The notes under the pieces: generated by a model
Seen by the model: the letters and a program-made list of their open reading frames with translations, nothing else
Database searches by the model: none
What the model was told of the DNA's origin: nothing
Program-made: the position numbers and the translations under genes
NCBI GenBank assembly: GCA_017514685.1
Contig: JAFWJN010000019.1
Span: forward strand, 1 to 45,658
Length of the DNA stretch: 45,658 bases
Reading direction: 5' to 3'
DNA from: Clostridia bacterium
GTDB lineage: Bacteria; Bacillota; Clostridia; Christensenellales; CAG-138
In this document: positions 35,735-44,071 of the stretch, one piece after another
How positions within the stretch are numbered: position 1 is the stretch's first letter
Layout of the letters: every line of letters begins with the position of its first letter

Positions 35735-37327
35735 ATGAACTCATCTAAAATTCCTTTTCTGATTGGTGTAACCGGTCATAGAAATATCCGTGAAAGTGAT
35801 GTTGAAACACTTTATCTAACTGTTAAATCCATTCTAAAAGGTTTTATTGATCGATATCCGAATACTCCTATTCAAATGATGAACAGTCTAGCGGAAGGAT
35901 CGGACCTTCTTTGCGCGGATGCTGCTGCTTCGCTTGGAATTCCTCTGATTGTTGTTCTTCCCACTAATGCCGATGAATATTCCGCCAGCTTCAGTCAAGC
36001 AGATAAAAAACGGTTTCATTCTCATTTAACCTATGCTGAATCCGTTCTGATTTCGCCTGAAATAGAAGAACGCATTCCTTCTATCTCTGAACGAGATTAT
36101 CGTTTCCGTCAAGCTGGAATTTATATCTCTACTCATTGTCAATTGCTGATAGCGCTCTGGGATGGAGATATGACGCAGAAGGATGGCTGTGGAAGCGCAG
36201 CTGCAGTCAGTTTCATGCTGTCCGGTTCCTATAATCCTAAAGAAGGTGTTCCTAACCGACCTGCGAAAGCATCTATGGTCTATCATGTTCTCACCCCTAG
36301 ATCAGATAACGGCGAAGCTGGTGAGTTGCAAAAACTTGGGGACTATGAATCATTTTTAGAGATTCTTTCCCGCACAGATGAGTTTAACCATCTTTCAGAA
36401 TCGCAGAAAAAACAGGGATATTCCTTATTTGAACAAGTTGATGTCCCGCCTAAAATTTATATGCTTGACAGTCTGTATTCCTTAGCTGATCAGTTAAGTA
36501 TCCGATATGCCAAACGTTATAGGCTTGTACTTGCTCTCATGGCTCTGTTTGGTACACTGCTGACTCTATCATTTCTTCTATACGACGAAGCAGAACTGCA
36601 CTGGATGATTCTTGCAACCGGAGCTGCGCTCTTGCTCATGGTTATCAGTCATCGTTATGCGGTTCGCTCCGCCTGTCACAGACGATACCTTGAGTACAGA
36701 GTTCTTGCAGAAAGTTTACGTGTACAGGCTTTTCTCAAGTATGCAGGAAGTGAACTCAATGTTCCTTCCCTAATGCCTTTGATTCAGCAGGAAGAGACCA
36801 CATGGATCGTATCTGCTCTTTCTGCTCTTTCAGCAGTTCGTATTGACCCTGTCTCTCACACGATCAGAGACCTCTGGATTGTCAGTCAGCGTGATTATCA
36901 TGCCAAAGCAATTCAAAAATCCGGCTTTAAGAGAGCCGGAAGTGACCGTATCGTATCCGTTGCATTGATTCTCAGCGCAAGTATTTATGTGATTGCTTTA
37001 ATTTTGGAACTGACTATTTTCGGCACTTTCTTTCCGTCGTTGGCTCAACTAAGCAGCCCCGATCTTTTCCGTACGGTCATTAAAATCATATTAGGAGGGT
37101 TGTCAGCAGGCACGCTTTTCATAGCGAACTATTATGGAAAACAGTCCCTTGTCCGTGTGGAAACAGATCATATCAAAATGCAGCATTTCTTTGATCAAAT
37201 GTTGAGCCTGATTGACCGTCAAGGGCAAAATGACAAGATTCTGAAACACCTTGCCCGCGAAGAGCTGAATGAAAATGGAAACTGGTATTCTTATCAAAGC
37301 AACAACACTCCTGATATAAATCTATAA
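35735..37327 (+). CDS. SLOG-domain membrane protein with SLATT-like helices
   Basis: The 530-residue protein starts with a Rossmann-type domain resembling SLOG nucleotide sensors: GVTGHRN (11-17), SLAEGSD (51-57), IPLIVVLP strand and ALWDG (140-144). Four helices follow as two pairs (about 263-283 with 288-307, and 405-428 with 446-464). A conserved-looking amphipathic helix YRVLAESLRVQAFL (321-334) lies between them, as in SLATT effectors. In known systems SLOG binds a nucleotide-derived signal and SLATT forms membrane pores during an abortive response; here both are in one chain (inference). GAGG at 35725-35728 supports ATG 35735 over GTG 35723. No toxin, cyclase or phage gene is adjacent. 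Confidence 0.68.
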   Translation: MNSSKIPFLIGVTGHRNIRESDVETLYLTVKSILKGFIDRYPNTPIQMMNSLAEGSDLLCADAAASLGIPLIVVLPTNADEYSASFSQADKKRFHSHLTYAESVLISPEIEERIPSISERDYRFRQAGIYISTHCQLLIALWDGDMTQKDGCGSAAAVSFMLSGSYNPKEGVPNRPAKASMVYHVLTPRSDNGEAGELQKLGDYESFLEILSRTDEFNHLSESQKKQGYSLFEQVDVPPKIYMLDSLYSLADQLSIRYAKRYRLVLALMALFGTLLTLSFLLYDEAELHWMILATGAALLLMVISHRYAVRSACHRRYLEYRVLAESLRVQAFLKYAGSELNVPSLMPLIQQEETTWIVSALSALSAVRIDPVSHTIRDLWIVSQRDYHAKAIQKSGFKRAGSDRIVSVALILSASIYVIALILELTIFGTFFPSLAQLSSPDLFRTVIKIILGGLSAGTLFIANYYGKQSLVRVETDHIKMQHFFDQMLSLIDRQGQNDKILKHLAREELNENGNWYSYQSNNTPDINL

Positions 37328-37404
37328 AATGAATCGGCCTGTTTATTGACAGAAATAAATCGATCATTGCTATTGTTTTCTTATTGGAGGCTTCAACTTA
37401 ACCT

Positions 37405-38772
37405 ATGCCTGCTATAGCAGCACATCGCAGATCTGAAATAGATATGACGAAAGGAAGTATCTTCCGTCATATTCTCATATTTGCTCTTCCCCTTCTCGTC
37501 GGCAATCTGTTCCAGCAACTATATAACATGGTGGACACATGGGTGGTCGGCAATTTTGTCAGTAATGAGGCTTTTTCCGCTGTAGGCACGGTTGCTCCTA
37601 TCACCAACCTTATGATTGGATTCTTTTCTGGGCTATCCAGCGGCGCCGGTGTAGTTATCTCACAAAATTATGGTGCCGGTAACCGGGATCGTGTACATGA
37701 TACAGTTCATACCGCCATTCTCATGACCCTTATTCTTGGAGTGATCATGACTTTTGCCGGCATTGCATTTGTTCCTCTGGCTGTCCGACTTGCCAACACT
37801 CCTTCAGAAGTCGCTCCCCAGTCGACCCTATACCTTACCATTTATTTCTCCGGTCTCATGGGCCTCATGCTGTACAACATGGGGGCAGGCATTTTCAGAG
37901 CAATCGGGAACTCTCTGCTCCCGTTTCTCTTCCTAGTCTTCTGTGCTATCTTAAATACTGGTCTTGATTTGTTGTTTGTACTTCAATTCGGAATGGGTGT
38001 TGACGGTGTAGCATATGCTACCATCATCGCACAGGGACTCTCCGCCGTCCTGATCACCATCATGCTTCTTAGGACCGACTCCTGTGCAAGGCTATACTTT
38101 AAAGATTTAAGGATTCACTGGGATATTTTGATGAATATCATCCAGATCGGGATTCCGGCCGCTCTTCAGATGTCCATTACTGCATTTTCAAACATTTTTG
38201 TTATGGGATATATCAATCATTTTGGGAAACATGTCATGTCCGGCTGGACTGCTTATTCCAAAGTGGATCAGCTTCTGTTCCTTCCAATGCAGACCATTGC
38301 TCTCGCTATTACTACATTTGTCGGACAGAATCTCGGTGCCAAGCAGCTTGACCGTGCTAAAAAAGGAATCCGCGTGGCTCTATGGCTGGCAATCGGGTTC
38401 ACGATTCTTGGCTCAATTCCTGTCATCATCCACGCCCCTTCAATTGTCGCTTTTTTCAATCAAACACCTGAAGTCATCGAAAACGGTACTATCTTTTTAA
38501 GATATCTTACTCCGTTTTATTTGCTTTGCTGCTTGAACCAGGTATATACCGGTGCGCTGCGCGGCGCAGGGAATTCCAGAGCCCCCATGATCATCATGCT
38601 CAGTTCCTTTGTTCTGTTCCGTCAAATCTATCTGTATGTCATGGCAAACTATATTTCCAATACGATGTTCTGGATCGGCTTCTCCTATCCTGCGGGCTGG
38701 CTTCTCTGCAGTATCGTTACCTTCATTTATTTTCACGCCGTTCCACTGGATAAAAAGAAGATCATCGATTAA
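37405..38772 (+). CDS. MATE family exporter
   Basis: The 455-residue protein has about twelve transmembrane helices in two six-helix halves, with the MATE N-terminal pattern FALPLLVGNLFQQLYNMVD and the QNYGAGN loop. It likely expels cationic or drug-like compounds by Na+ or H+ antiport; the substrate is unknown. GGAGG lies 15 nt upstream of ATG 37405, rather far; ATG 37444 would match many relatives but lacks a site. A TTGACA at 37346 may be part of its own promoter, with a poor -10. Confidence 0.93.
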   Translation: MPAIAAHRRSEIDMTKGSIFRHILIFALPLLVGNLFQQLYNMVDTWVVGNFVSNEAFSAVGTVAPITNLMIGFFSGLSSGAGVVISQNYGAGNRDRVHDTVHTAILMTLILGVIMTFAGIAFVPLAVRLANTPSEVAPQSTLYLTIYFSGLMGLMLYNMGAGIFRAIGNSLLPFLFLVFCAILNTGLDLLFVLQFGMGVDGVAYATIIAQGLSAVLITIMLLRTDSCARLYFKDLRIHWDILMNIIQIGIPAALQMSITAFSNIFVMGYINHFGKHVMSGWTAYSKVDQLLFLPMQTIALAITTFVGQNLGAKQLDRAKKGIRVALWLAIGFTILGSIPVIIHAPSIVAFFNQTPEVIENGTIFLRYLTPFYLLCCLNQVYTGALRGAGNSRAPMIIMLSSFVLFRQIYLYVMANYISNTMFWIGFSYPAGWLLCSIVTFIYFHAVPLDKKKIID

Positions 38773-38821
38773 TTTTGCTGTTTTCTTCATCCGGTCTATT
38801 CATCTCATTAATAATATCAAA

Positions 38822-38845
38822 AAAGCACAGGTAAACCTGTGCTTT
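38822..38845. terminator. Bidirectional terminator after the MATE gene
   Basis: AAAGCACAGG (38822-38831) pairs with CCTGTGCTTT (38836-38845). TTTTTT follows on the minus strand, so it best serves the minus-strand gene at 38865 while also closing the MATE transcript. Confidence 0.85.
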
Positions 38846-38864
38846 CCTATATTTCTGCTATTAA

Positions 38865-39191
38865 TTATTCCGCATCATATACGGGCTTCGTTAATTCTGC
38901 AAGTTTCTGCCCCCATTTTCCAACGAGCGGAATCTCCGGGACTTTCTTGTTCAGGAATGCGAAAATCGCATACAGAATACAGAGAACCTGCAGTAAAAGA
39001 CCGATATAGAACACAAAAGACAGCACTGTTGCAGCTACATGTACGATTAAGATCATCCAGCAAAGTGCTCTGTCTTCATCCGCAATTTCTTTGTTTCCAA
39101 ACAGTTCAAGGCAGGTCAAAGGCAGACCGATTCCAGGCAGCCAAATAAGTCCAAGTCCAATTCTACGCTTCATATTCAAGATAGGATTCAT
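38865..39191 (-). CDS. Small membrane protein, DUF4870-like
   Basis: The 108-residue protein has two to three hydrophobic segments and ends with IPLVGKWGQKLAE, similar to small DUF4870/Tic20-like membrane proteins. No function is known. AAGGGGG precedes the start. It follows the other small membrane protein gene by 70 nt, probably in one transcript. Confidence 0.6.
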   Translation of the reverse strand: MNPILNMKRRIGLGLIWLPGIGLPLTCLELFGNKEIADEDRALCWMILIVHVAATVLSFVFYIGLLLQVLCILYAIFAFLNKKVPEIPLVGKWGQKLAELTKPVYDAE

Positions 39192-39261
39192 GTTTATTTC
39201 CCCCTTATTTAATTATTATTATTCTAAGAAATATCAAAAGTTATGTCAATAGAATGAAGCA

Positions 39262-39579
39262 TTATTTATGCGTGCGCTTTCCGGTTGATAATTGATTCTG
39301 CGGAACTTTTTTCTGAGGAGCAAGTTCTCCTTCGAACGCATAGGATGCGAAGCGTTTATGTTTAGACGCTTCCCTTTGAGTCATCCACTGAGCGAGAAGC
39401 AAACAGGTAATTACCATGACAGCAGTAATAGCAGCAGAGGTAATAAAGAAAATTCTCATTTCATTCTGTCCGCCGATTGCAATCCCAATGATGCTCATAA
39501 TAAATAGAACAGCCATGATCCCGCCACATATATATAAACCGATTGCAGAACCCGGTATTGTTTTTTTCTTCTTATCCAT
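39262..39579 (-). CDS. Two-helix membrane protein of unknown function
   Basis: The 105-residue protein has two transmembrane helices (about 13-33 and 43-64) and a basic, Gln/Lys-rich C-terminal tail. I do not recognise a family. AAGGAGG precedes the start, which supports it as a real gene. It is divergent from gtrA. Confidence 0.7.
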   Translation of the reverse strand: MDKKKKTIPGSAIGLYICGGIMAVLFIMSIIGIAIGGQNEMRIFFITSAAITAVMVITCLLLAQWMTQREASKHKRFASYAFEGELAPQKKVPQNQLSTGKRTHK

Positions 39580-39605
39580 ATAGGTTCCTCCTTGAATCTG
39601 TTTTT

Positions 39606-39634
39606 ATTATACACTTTATTTGTCTGTTCGTCTA
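39606..39634 (-). promoter_or_regulatory. Promoter of the small membrane protein genes
   Basis: Minus strand: TATAAT (39611-39606) with TAGACG (39634-39629) 17 nt upstream as a weak -35. Confidence 0.5.
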
Positions 39635-39724
39635 TGCAAAACAATTGATTTGAGTATAATTCTGAAAAATGATTGCATGTGATACAATACTTATGCTATC
39701 CTTGATTCACCTTGGAGGTAAGTT

Positions 39725-40150
39725 ATGAAAGAATTCTTTCGTGTTGTTAAATTCATTCTTTTTTCCATCAGTGCTGGGATTATTCAAATTTCCAGTTTTA
39801 CACTGATGAATGAACTTCTTCATCTTCCTTATTGGGTGAGCTACCTGGTTGCGCTTGTTCTGTCCGTTATCTGGAACTTTACACTGAATCGGAAATTCAC
39901 TTTCCATTCCGCAGCGAATGTCCCGGTAGCGATGCTGAAAGTCGCAGCCTACTATGCTGTTTTTACTCCCCTTTCCACGCTTCTGGAACATTATCTGACC
40001 GATACAATGCATTGGAATGAATATCTTGTTACAGGGATCAATATGCTCATTAATTTTGTGACTGAGTTTTTGTTCCAGCGTTTTGTGGTTTTCCGGAATT
40101 CCATCGACAGCGCCGTTGCAAAGTCTGATGAAGAAACTACAGAACAATAA
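39725..40150 (+). CDS. GtrA-family membrane protein
   Basis: The 141-residue protein has four transmembrane helices and the GtrA features SVIWNFTLNRKFTF and NFVTEFLFQRFVVF. GtrA proteins are thought to flip undecaprenyl-linked sugars for envelope polysaccharide decoration. No glycosyltransferase lies next to it, so the substrate is unknown. TTGGAGG precedes the start. The larger open frame on the opposite strand here has no such support. Confidence 0.88.
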   Translation: MKEFFRVVKFILFSISAGIIQISSFTLMNELLHLPYWVSYLVALVLSVIWNFTLNRKFTFHSAANVPVAMLKVAAYYAVFTPLSTLLEHYLTDTMHWNEYLVTGINMLINFVTEFLFQRFVVFRNSIDSAVAKSDEETTEQ

Positions 40151-40174
40151 ATCATTGAGGAAATTTGAGATCGC

Positions 40175-41107
40175 ATGATCATCAATACCGGACAACGTAC
40201 TGATATTCCGGCCTTCTATTCGGAATGGTTTGCAAACAGGCTGAAAGAAGGCTTTGTTTGCGTACGCAACCCATATGATCCGCATCAGGTCAGCCGATAT
40301 CGTCTTGATCCGGCCGTTGTGGATGTGATCGGCTTCTGCACAAAGAATCCGCTCCCAATGTTTCCGTACATGGATCTCTTGAAAGAATACGGACAATACT
40401 GGTTCATAACAATTACTCCATACGGAAAGGATATCGAACCAAATGTTCCCGATAAGCATTTGATTCTGGAAGCCTTTCAGAAGCTTTCCGGTATCGTTGG
40501 TATTCAGTCCATCAGATGGAGGTATGACCCCATTTTTCTTTCTGATAAATATTCAATCGACTATCATTTCCGTGCTTTTGAAACAATTGCCTCCGCACTC
40601 GACGGATTTACAAAAACTGCGGTTATCAGCTTTATCGATCTGTATCCAAAGGTCAGAAAGAACTTTCCTGAAGCAAAGGAAGTTACAAAGGAACAGCGTC
40701 TTACTTTAGGTAAGGAAATCATAAGAATCGCATCTGCTCATGGGATGATTGTCAAACCCTGCGCAGAAGGCGATGAATTAGCACCATATGGTGCCGACTG
40801 CGGAGGATGCATGCGGATCAGTGACTATGAGCAGGCGATTCAGAAACGGCTGAATGCTCCTTCAAGGAAAGGAGCCCGGGCAGAATGTGCCTGTTATCTT
40901 TCATGTGATATCGGCGCATACAACACATGTAAACATCTTTGCCGATACTGCTATGCTAATGCTGATCCTGCTAAAGTAGCCGCTTACAGCAGGCTTCACG
41001 ATCCAAAGTCCCCATTTTTGATAGGGAACTATTTAGAAGGGGACTTGATTCATGATGTTCCGCAGAAGTCATGGATCGATCAGCAGCCTACTCTGTTTGT
41101 CGATTAA
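40175..41107 (+). CDS. DUF1848 protein with a radical-SAM-like Cys motif
   Basis: The 310-residue protein fits DUF1848, with GFCTKNP (53-59) and a C-terminal cysteine-rich region. CKHLCRYC (252-259) has the CxxxCxxC spacing of radical SAM [4Fe-4S] sites, but lies near the C-terminus instead of the N-terminus; DCGGC (208-212) and a CAC pair precede it. The activity is unknown. It begins 24 nt after gtrA, so the two are probably co-transcribed. A GAG a few bases upstream is the only start signal. Confidence 0.85.
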   Translation: MIINTGQRTDIPAFYSEWFANRLKEGFVCVRNPYDPHQVSRYRLDPAVVDVIGFCTKNPLPMFPYMDLLKEYGQYWFITITPYGKDIEPNVPDKHLILEAFQKLSGIVGIQSIRWRYDPIFLSDKYSIDYHFRAFETIASALDGFTKTAVISFIDLYPKVRKNFPEAKEVTKEQRLTLGKEIIRIASAHGMIVKPCAEGDELAPYGADCGGCMRISDYEQAIQKRLNAPSRKGARAECACYLSCDIGAYNTCKHLCRYCYANADPAKVAAYSRLHDPKSPFLIGNYLEGDLIHDVPQKSWIDQQPTLFVD

Positions 41108-41113
41108 TCACAT

Positions 41114-41136
41114 AAAAGGACCTTAACGGTCCTTTT
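41114..41136. terminator. Convergent terminator after DUF1848
   Basis: AAAAGGACC (41114-41122) pairs with GGTCCTTTT (41128-41136), followed by TGTTTT on the plus strand. It also closes the exonuclease transcript from the other side. Confidence 0.88.
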
Positions 41137-41140
41137 TGTT

Positions 41141-41710
41141 TTATAACAATTCATTCTTTTTTAACGTTCGGAATGACTTTAAATCATACGTTCTGAGAAA
41201 ATTCTTTGAGTCGATTCCATCCTGCAGATATCGGATCAGAAGATTCGCGCATGCGTTACTGTCGCTGTCCGCTTTATGATGATCCAGCGGAATTCCGCAT
41301 TCCGAACAGAGTGTATTCAGCTTGTGATTGACCAGATTGGGTCTGAATGCTCTCCCCATACGCACGGTACAAAGATACGGAACATACCTCTCCCAGTCGA
41401 TACAATACGCTCTCAGACACTTTCCAAGGACCGAAAGATCGAAGCTTGCGCTATGGGCTACAAGAATACTCCCTTCAAAAAAGGGAAGCATTTCTTTCCA
41501 CAGTTCGCCGAACGTCGGAGCATTACGGACCTTTTCCGGTGTAATCCCGGTCAGAATCTGATTGAACGGACTGAAATAGGTTTCCGGATCGATCAGGGAT
41601 GTAAATCGATCTATGATCATTCCGTCTTCAACGAGAGCGATTCCGATCGAACTCATACGGTTATTCATATCGTTCGGAGTCTCTACGTCAAATGCAGCAT
41701 ATCTTTCCAT
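41141..41710 (-). CDS. DEDDh 3'-5' exonuclease
   Basis: The 189-residue protein has an RNase T/DNA polymerase epsilon-type exonuclease domain, with D8 and E10 in FDVET, D91 in HSASFDL, and H145...D150 in DHHKADSD. It probably trims DNA or RNA 3' ends; the substrate cannot be told. GGGGAAG lies about 10 nt upstream of the start. It follows the aminotransferase gene by 29 nt and shares its transcript. Confidence 0.9.
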   Translation of the reverse strand: MERYAAFDVETPNDMNNRMSSIGIALVEDGMIIDRFTSLIDPETYFSPFNQILTGITPEKVRNAPTFGELWKEMLPFFEGSILVAHSASFDLSVLGKCLRAYCIDWERYVPYLCTVRMGRAFRPNLVNHKLNTLCSECGIPLDHHKADSDSNACANLLIRYLQDGIDSKNFLRTYDLKSFRTLKKNELL

Positions 41711-41739
41711 CCGGTGCTCTTCCCCACATGGCTGAAATT

Positions 41740-42954
41740 TTACTGATGGTATGTTTCAAGGAATTCACGGAGTGCATTCGCCGCTGTATTCAGGTCTTCA
41801 ATGCACGGTAGATAGATCAGCCTGAAATGATCCGGCTGCGGCCAATGGAAACCTCCGCCATGAGTGAACAGAATCTTCTTTTCCTTCAAGAAGTCCAGAA
41901 CAAACTTTTCATCGTCATAGATCCCGAACTTGTGAATATCCAGTTTCGGGAACATATAAAATGCAGCTTTCGGCTTTACGACCGAAATTCCCGGTATCGA
42001 GGAAACCGCGTTATAGATGAACTCTCTCTGATCATAGATCCTGCCTCCTGGAACCAGCATTTCATTGGTAGTATCCAGACAATCCATTGCAGCCGGAATC
42101 AGGGACTGTGCAGGAACATTGGAGCACAGTCTCATGGAAGACAGAAGGTTAATTCCCTCGATGTACCCTTTCACATGCTTTTTATCGCCGCAGAGTACCA
42201 TCCAACCGCACCGATAACCGGCAATCAGATGTGACTTGGATAGGCCGTTGAAGGAAACCGTCAAAAGATCCGGAGCGAGTGAAGCAAGTGCTGTATGCTG
42301 TCTTCCGTCCATAACAAGGCGGTCGTAAATCTCATCCGCAAACAGGATCAATCCGTGTTTCCTTGCAAGATCGACTATCTGCTGCAGAATTTCAAGAGGA
42401 TACAGCGCTCCGGTGGGATTGTTCGGGTTGATCACTACAATGGCTTTCGTATTCGGAGTAATCTTCCGTTCCATATCGCGGATATCCGGATTCCATTCAC
42501 TTTTTTCATCGCACAGATAATGAACAGCTGTCCCTCCGGCAAGAGTTACGGAAGCCGTCCACAACGGATAATCAGGTGCAGGGACCAGTACTTCATCGCC
42601 GTTGTTCAGAAGCGCCTGCATCGAAAGCTGAATCAGTTCACTGACGCCGTTCCCGGTATAAATATCATCAATGGTCACATTCGGAAGCCCTTTTGACCGG
42701 CTGTATTTCAAAATAGCCTCTCTCGCTTCCTTCAGGCCTTTGGAATCGGAGTAACCTTCCGTCTCCGTCAGTTGCTCCTTCATTTTCTGCAGCATAATAT
42801 CCGGGGCTCTGAAACCGAAAGGAGCCGGGTTTCCGATATTCAGACGTACGATATGTTCTCCGTTTGCTGCCATCCGGTTTGCTTCATCCATTACAGGACC
42901 GCGGATATCGTAGCATACATGATCCAGTTTGGTTGATTTTTCAAAGTTTCTCAT
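41740..42954 (-). CDS. Alanine-type aminotransferase (class I/II)
   Basis: The 404-residue fold-type I enzyme resembles AlaA: PLP Lys240 in GLSKSHLIAGYRCGW, INPNNPTGALY, and the N-terminal IRGPVMDEANRM pattern of alanine aminotransferases. It would interconvert alanine/2-oxoglutarate and pyruvate/glutamate; other keto-acid partners are possible. GAGG precedes the start, and the promoter is about 34 nt upstream. Confidence 0.92.
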   Translation of the reverse strand: MRNFEKSTKLDHVCYDIRGPVMDEANRMAANGEHIVRLNIGNPAPFGFRAPDIMLQKMKEQLTETEGYSDSKGLKEAREAILKYSRSKGLPNVTIDDIYTGNGVSELIQLSMQALLNNGDEVLVPAPDYPLWTASVTLAGGTAVHYLCDEKSEWNPDIRDMERKITPNTKAIVVINPNNPTGALYPLEILQQIVDLARKHGLILFADEIYDRLVMDGRQHTALASLAPDLLTVSFNGLSKSHLIAGYRCGWMVLCGDKKHVKGYIEGINLLSSMRLCSNVPAQSLIPAAMDCLDTTNEMLVPGGRIYDQREFIYNAVSSIPGISVVKPKAAFYMFPKLDIHKFGIYDDEKFVLDFLKEKKILFTHGGGFHWPQPDHFRLIYLPCIEDLNTAANALREFLETYHQ

Positions 42955-42987
42955 GGATTATTCGCCTCGCGCAAAAAAATTAGTTTC

Positions 42988-43016
42988 ATATTAGATGATT
43001 TTTGGGTTTTTGTCAA
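42988..43016 (-). promoter_or_regulatory. Promoter of the aminotransferase-exonuclease unit
   Basis: Minus strand: TTGACA (43016-43011), 17-nt spacer, TAATAT (42993-42988). Confidence 0.88.
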
Positions 43017-43028
43017 TTATAACGGTTT

Positions 43029-43925
43029 TCAGCTGACATGTTTATAACGATAACTCTTCCCGTATTCAATGGGAGCTTCACTGCTGAGTAATTCAGATAC
43101 CGTCACAATATCATATCCGTTTTCCATCAGCCATGGAATCAGGATATCTATCGCTTCCAAAGACGCATCCAGCCTGTCATGAAACAAAATGATTGAGCCA
43201 TTTTTGACTTCTTTTTTAACCGTTTTGACGATTTTTGAAGTGTTTTTATTGCTCCAGTCCATCGTGTCAACTGACCATAGAATGCAGGCTACCTCACCCG
43301 CTTTGCAAGCCTTCAGAACCGTATTGTTTTTCGATCCGTAAGGCGGTCTCATCAGATGCACTTCATATCCGCCTTCAATCATATCGGATATTTTCTGACG
43401 CATCTGCCGGATTCTCTTCAGATTGCTGTCATAGTTAAAACGGGTCAGGTCGCTGTGTCTCAAATCATGCATTCCGATTTCACAGCCCAGTTCGATCATC
43501 CTTTGAAGGATTTGAGGAGCTTTCTGATCATCCAGATTTGTTCCGATCACAAAGAACGTACCTGGAACACCGTATTTTTCCAATATGTCCAGAAATCGCA
43601 TGGTATAGGCTGAGTTTGGCCCGTCATCGAAAGTCAGCGCTACCATCTGCCGGTTGGGATCAGGTGTTGGCTCCGGAGTTTCGGTCGGTTCCGGAGAAGG
43701 GGTATCGGTCGGAACCGGAGTCGGTGTTGGAACGGGAATCCCGGTAGGTCGGATCGTTGGTATCTCTTCCTTTGCTGTAATCTCCAGAACAACCGGCTTT
43801 TCCGTAATGGAAATAACCGGTGCATCAACTGTTTCCGGCATATCCTTCGGCGTGCAGCCGAGTATGAAAATGAGCCCTATCATGAGCGGAATCATGCATT
43901 TTTTCATTGTCAAATAGTATATCAT
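43029..43925 (-). CDS. Lipoprotein polysaccharide deacetylase
   Basis: The 298-residue protein has a signal sequence with lipobox ILGC (Cys24), a Pro/Thr-rich linker (about 59-90), and a NodB deacetylase domain: TFDDGP (98-103), H153 and H157, RPPYG (193-197) and FHD (248-250). It likely removes acetyl groups from peptidoglycan or another surface glycan. The start is uncertain: ATG 43925 lies inside a possible promoter (TTGAAG at 43944-43939, TATACT at 43921-43916), which would make ATG 43907 nearly leaderless. Confidence 0.9.
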   Translation of the reverse strand: MIYYLTMKKCMIPLMIGLIFILGCTPKDMPETVDAPVISITEKPVVLEITAKEEIPTIRPTGIPVPTPTPVPTDTPSPEPTETPEPTPDPNRQMVALTFDDGPNSAYTMRFLDILEKYGVPGTFFVIGTNLDDQKAPQILQRMIELGCEIGMHDLRHSDLTRFNYDSNLKRIRQMRQKISDMIEGGYEVHLMRPPYGSKNNTVLKACKAGEVACILWSVDTMDWSNKNTSKIVKTVKKEVKNGSIILFHDRLDASLEAIDILIPWLMENGYDIVTVSELLSSEAPIEYGKSYRYKHVS

Positions 43926-44009
43926 GTGAGTTATTCCGCTTCAATCGTTCAAATATTGTTATTCTGTGAATTCGTCGGCCAGATAATCTGTTTTCCTATG
44001 GTGTTGTTC

Positions 44010-44039
44010 TTGACAAACCTAAATATGGAAGCATAAAAT
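44010..44039 (+). promoter_or_regulatory. Promoter of mgtE
   Basis: TTGACA (44010-44015), 18-nt spacer, TAAAAT (44034-44039). The leader is only about 25 nt, too short for a magnesium riboswitch. Confidence 0.8.
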
Positions 44040-44071
44040 ATTAAAGATGTGATGATAAAGGAGGGATGTCT

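Noticed and set aside
35735-38772. SLOG/SLATT gene and MATE exporter as one defence operon
   Set aside because: The 77-nt gap contains a possible separate -35 box and the MATE protein is a common housekeeping exporter; nothing ties the two functions together.
39707-40459. 250-codon minus-strand frame across gtrA and DUF1848
   Set aside because: Both plus-strand genes have family matches and gtrA has a strong ribosome binding site; this frame has neither.
43926-44065. Magnesium riboswitch upstream of mgtE
   Set aside because: The promoter at 44010-44039 leaves too short a leader, and no M-box-like fold is seen upstream.
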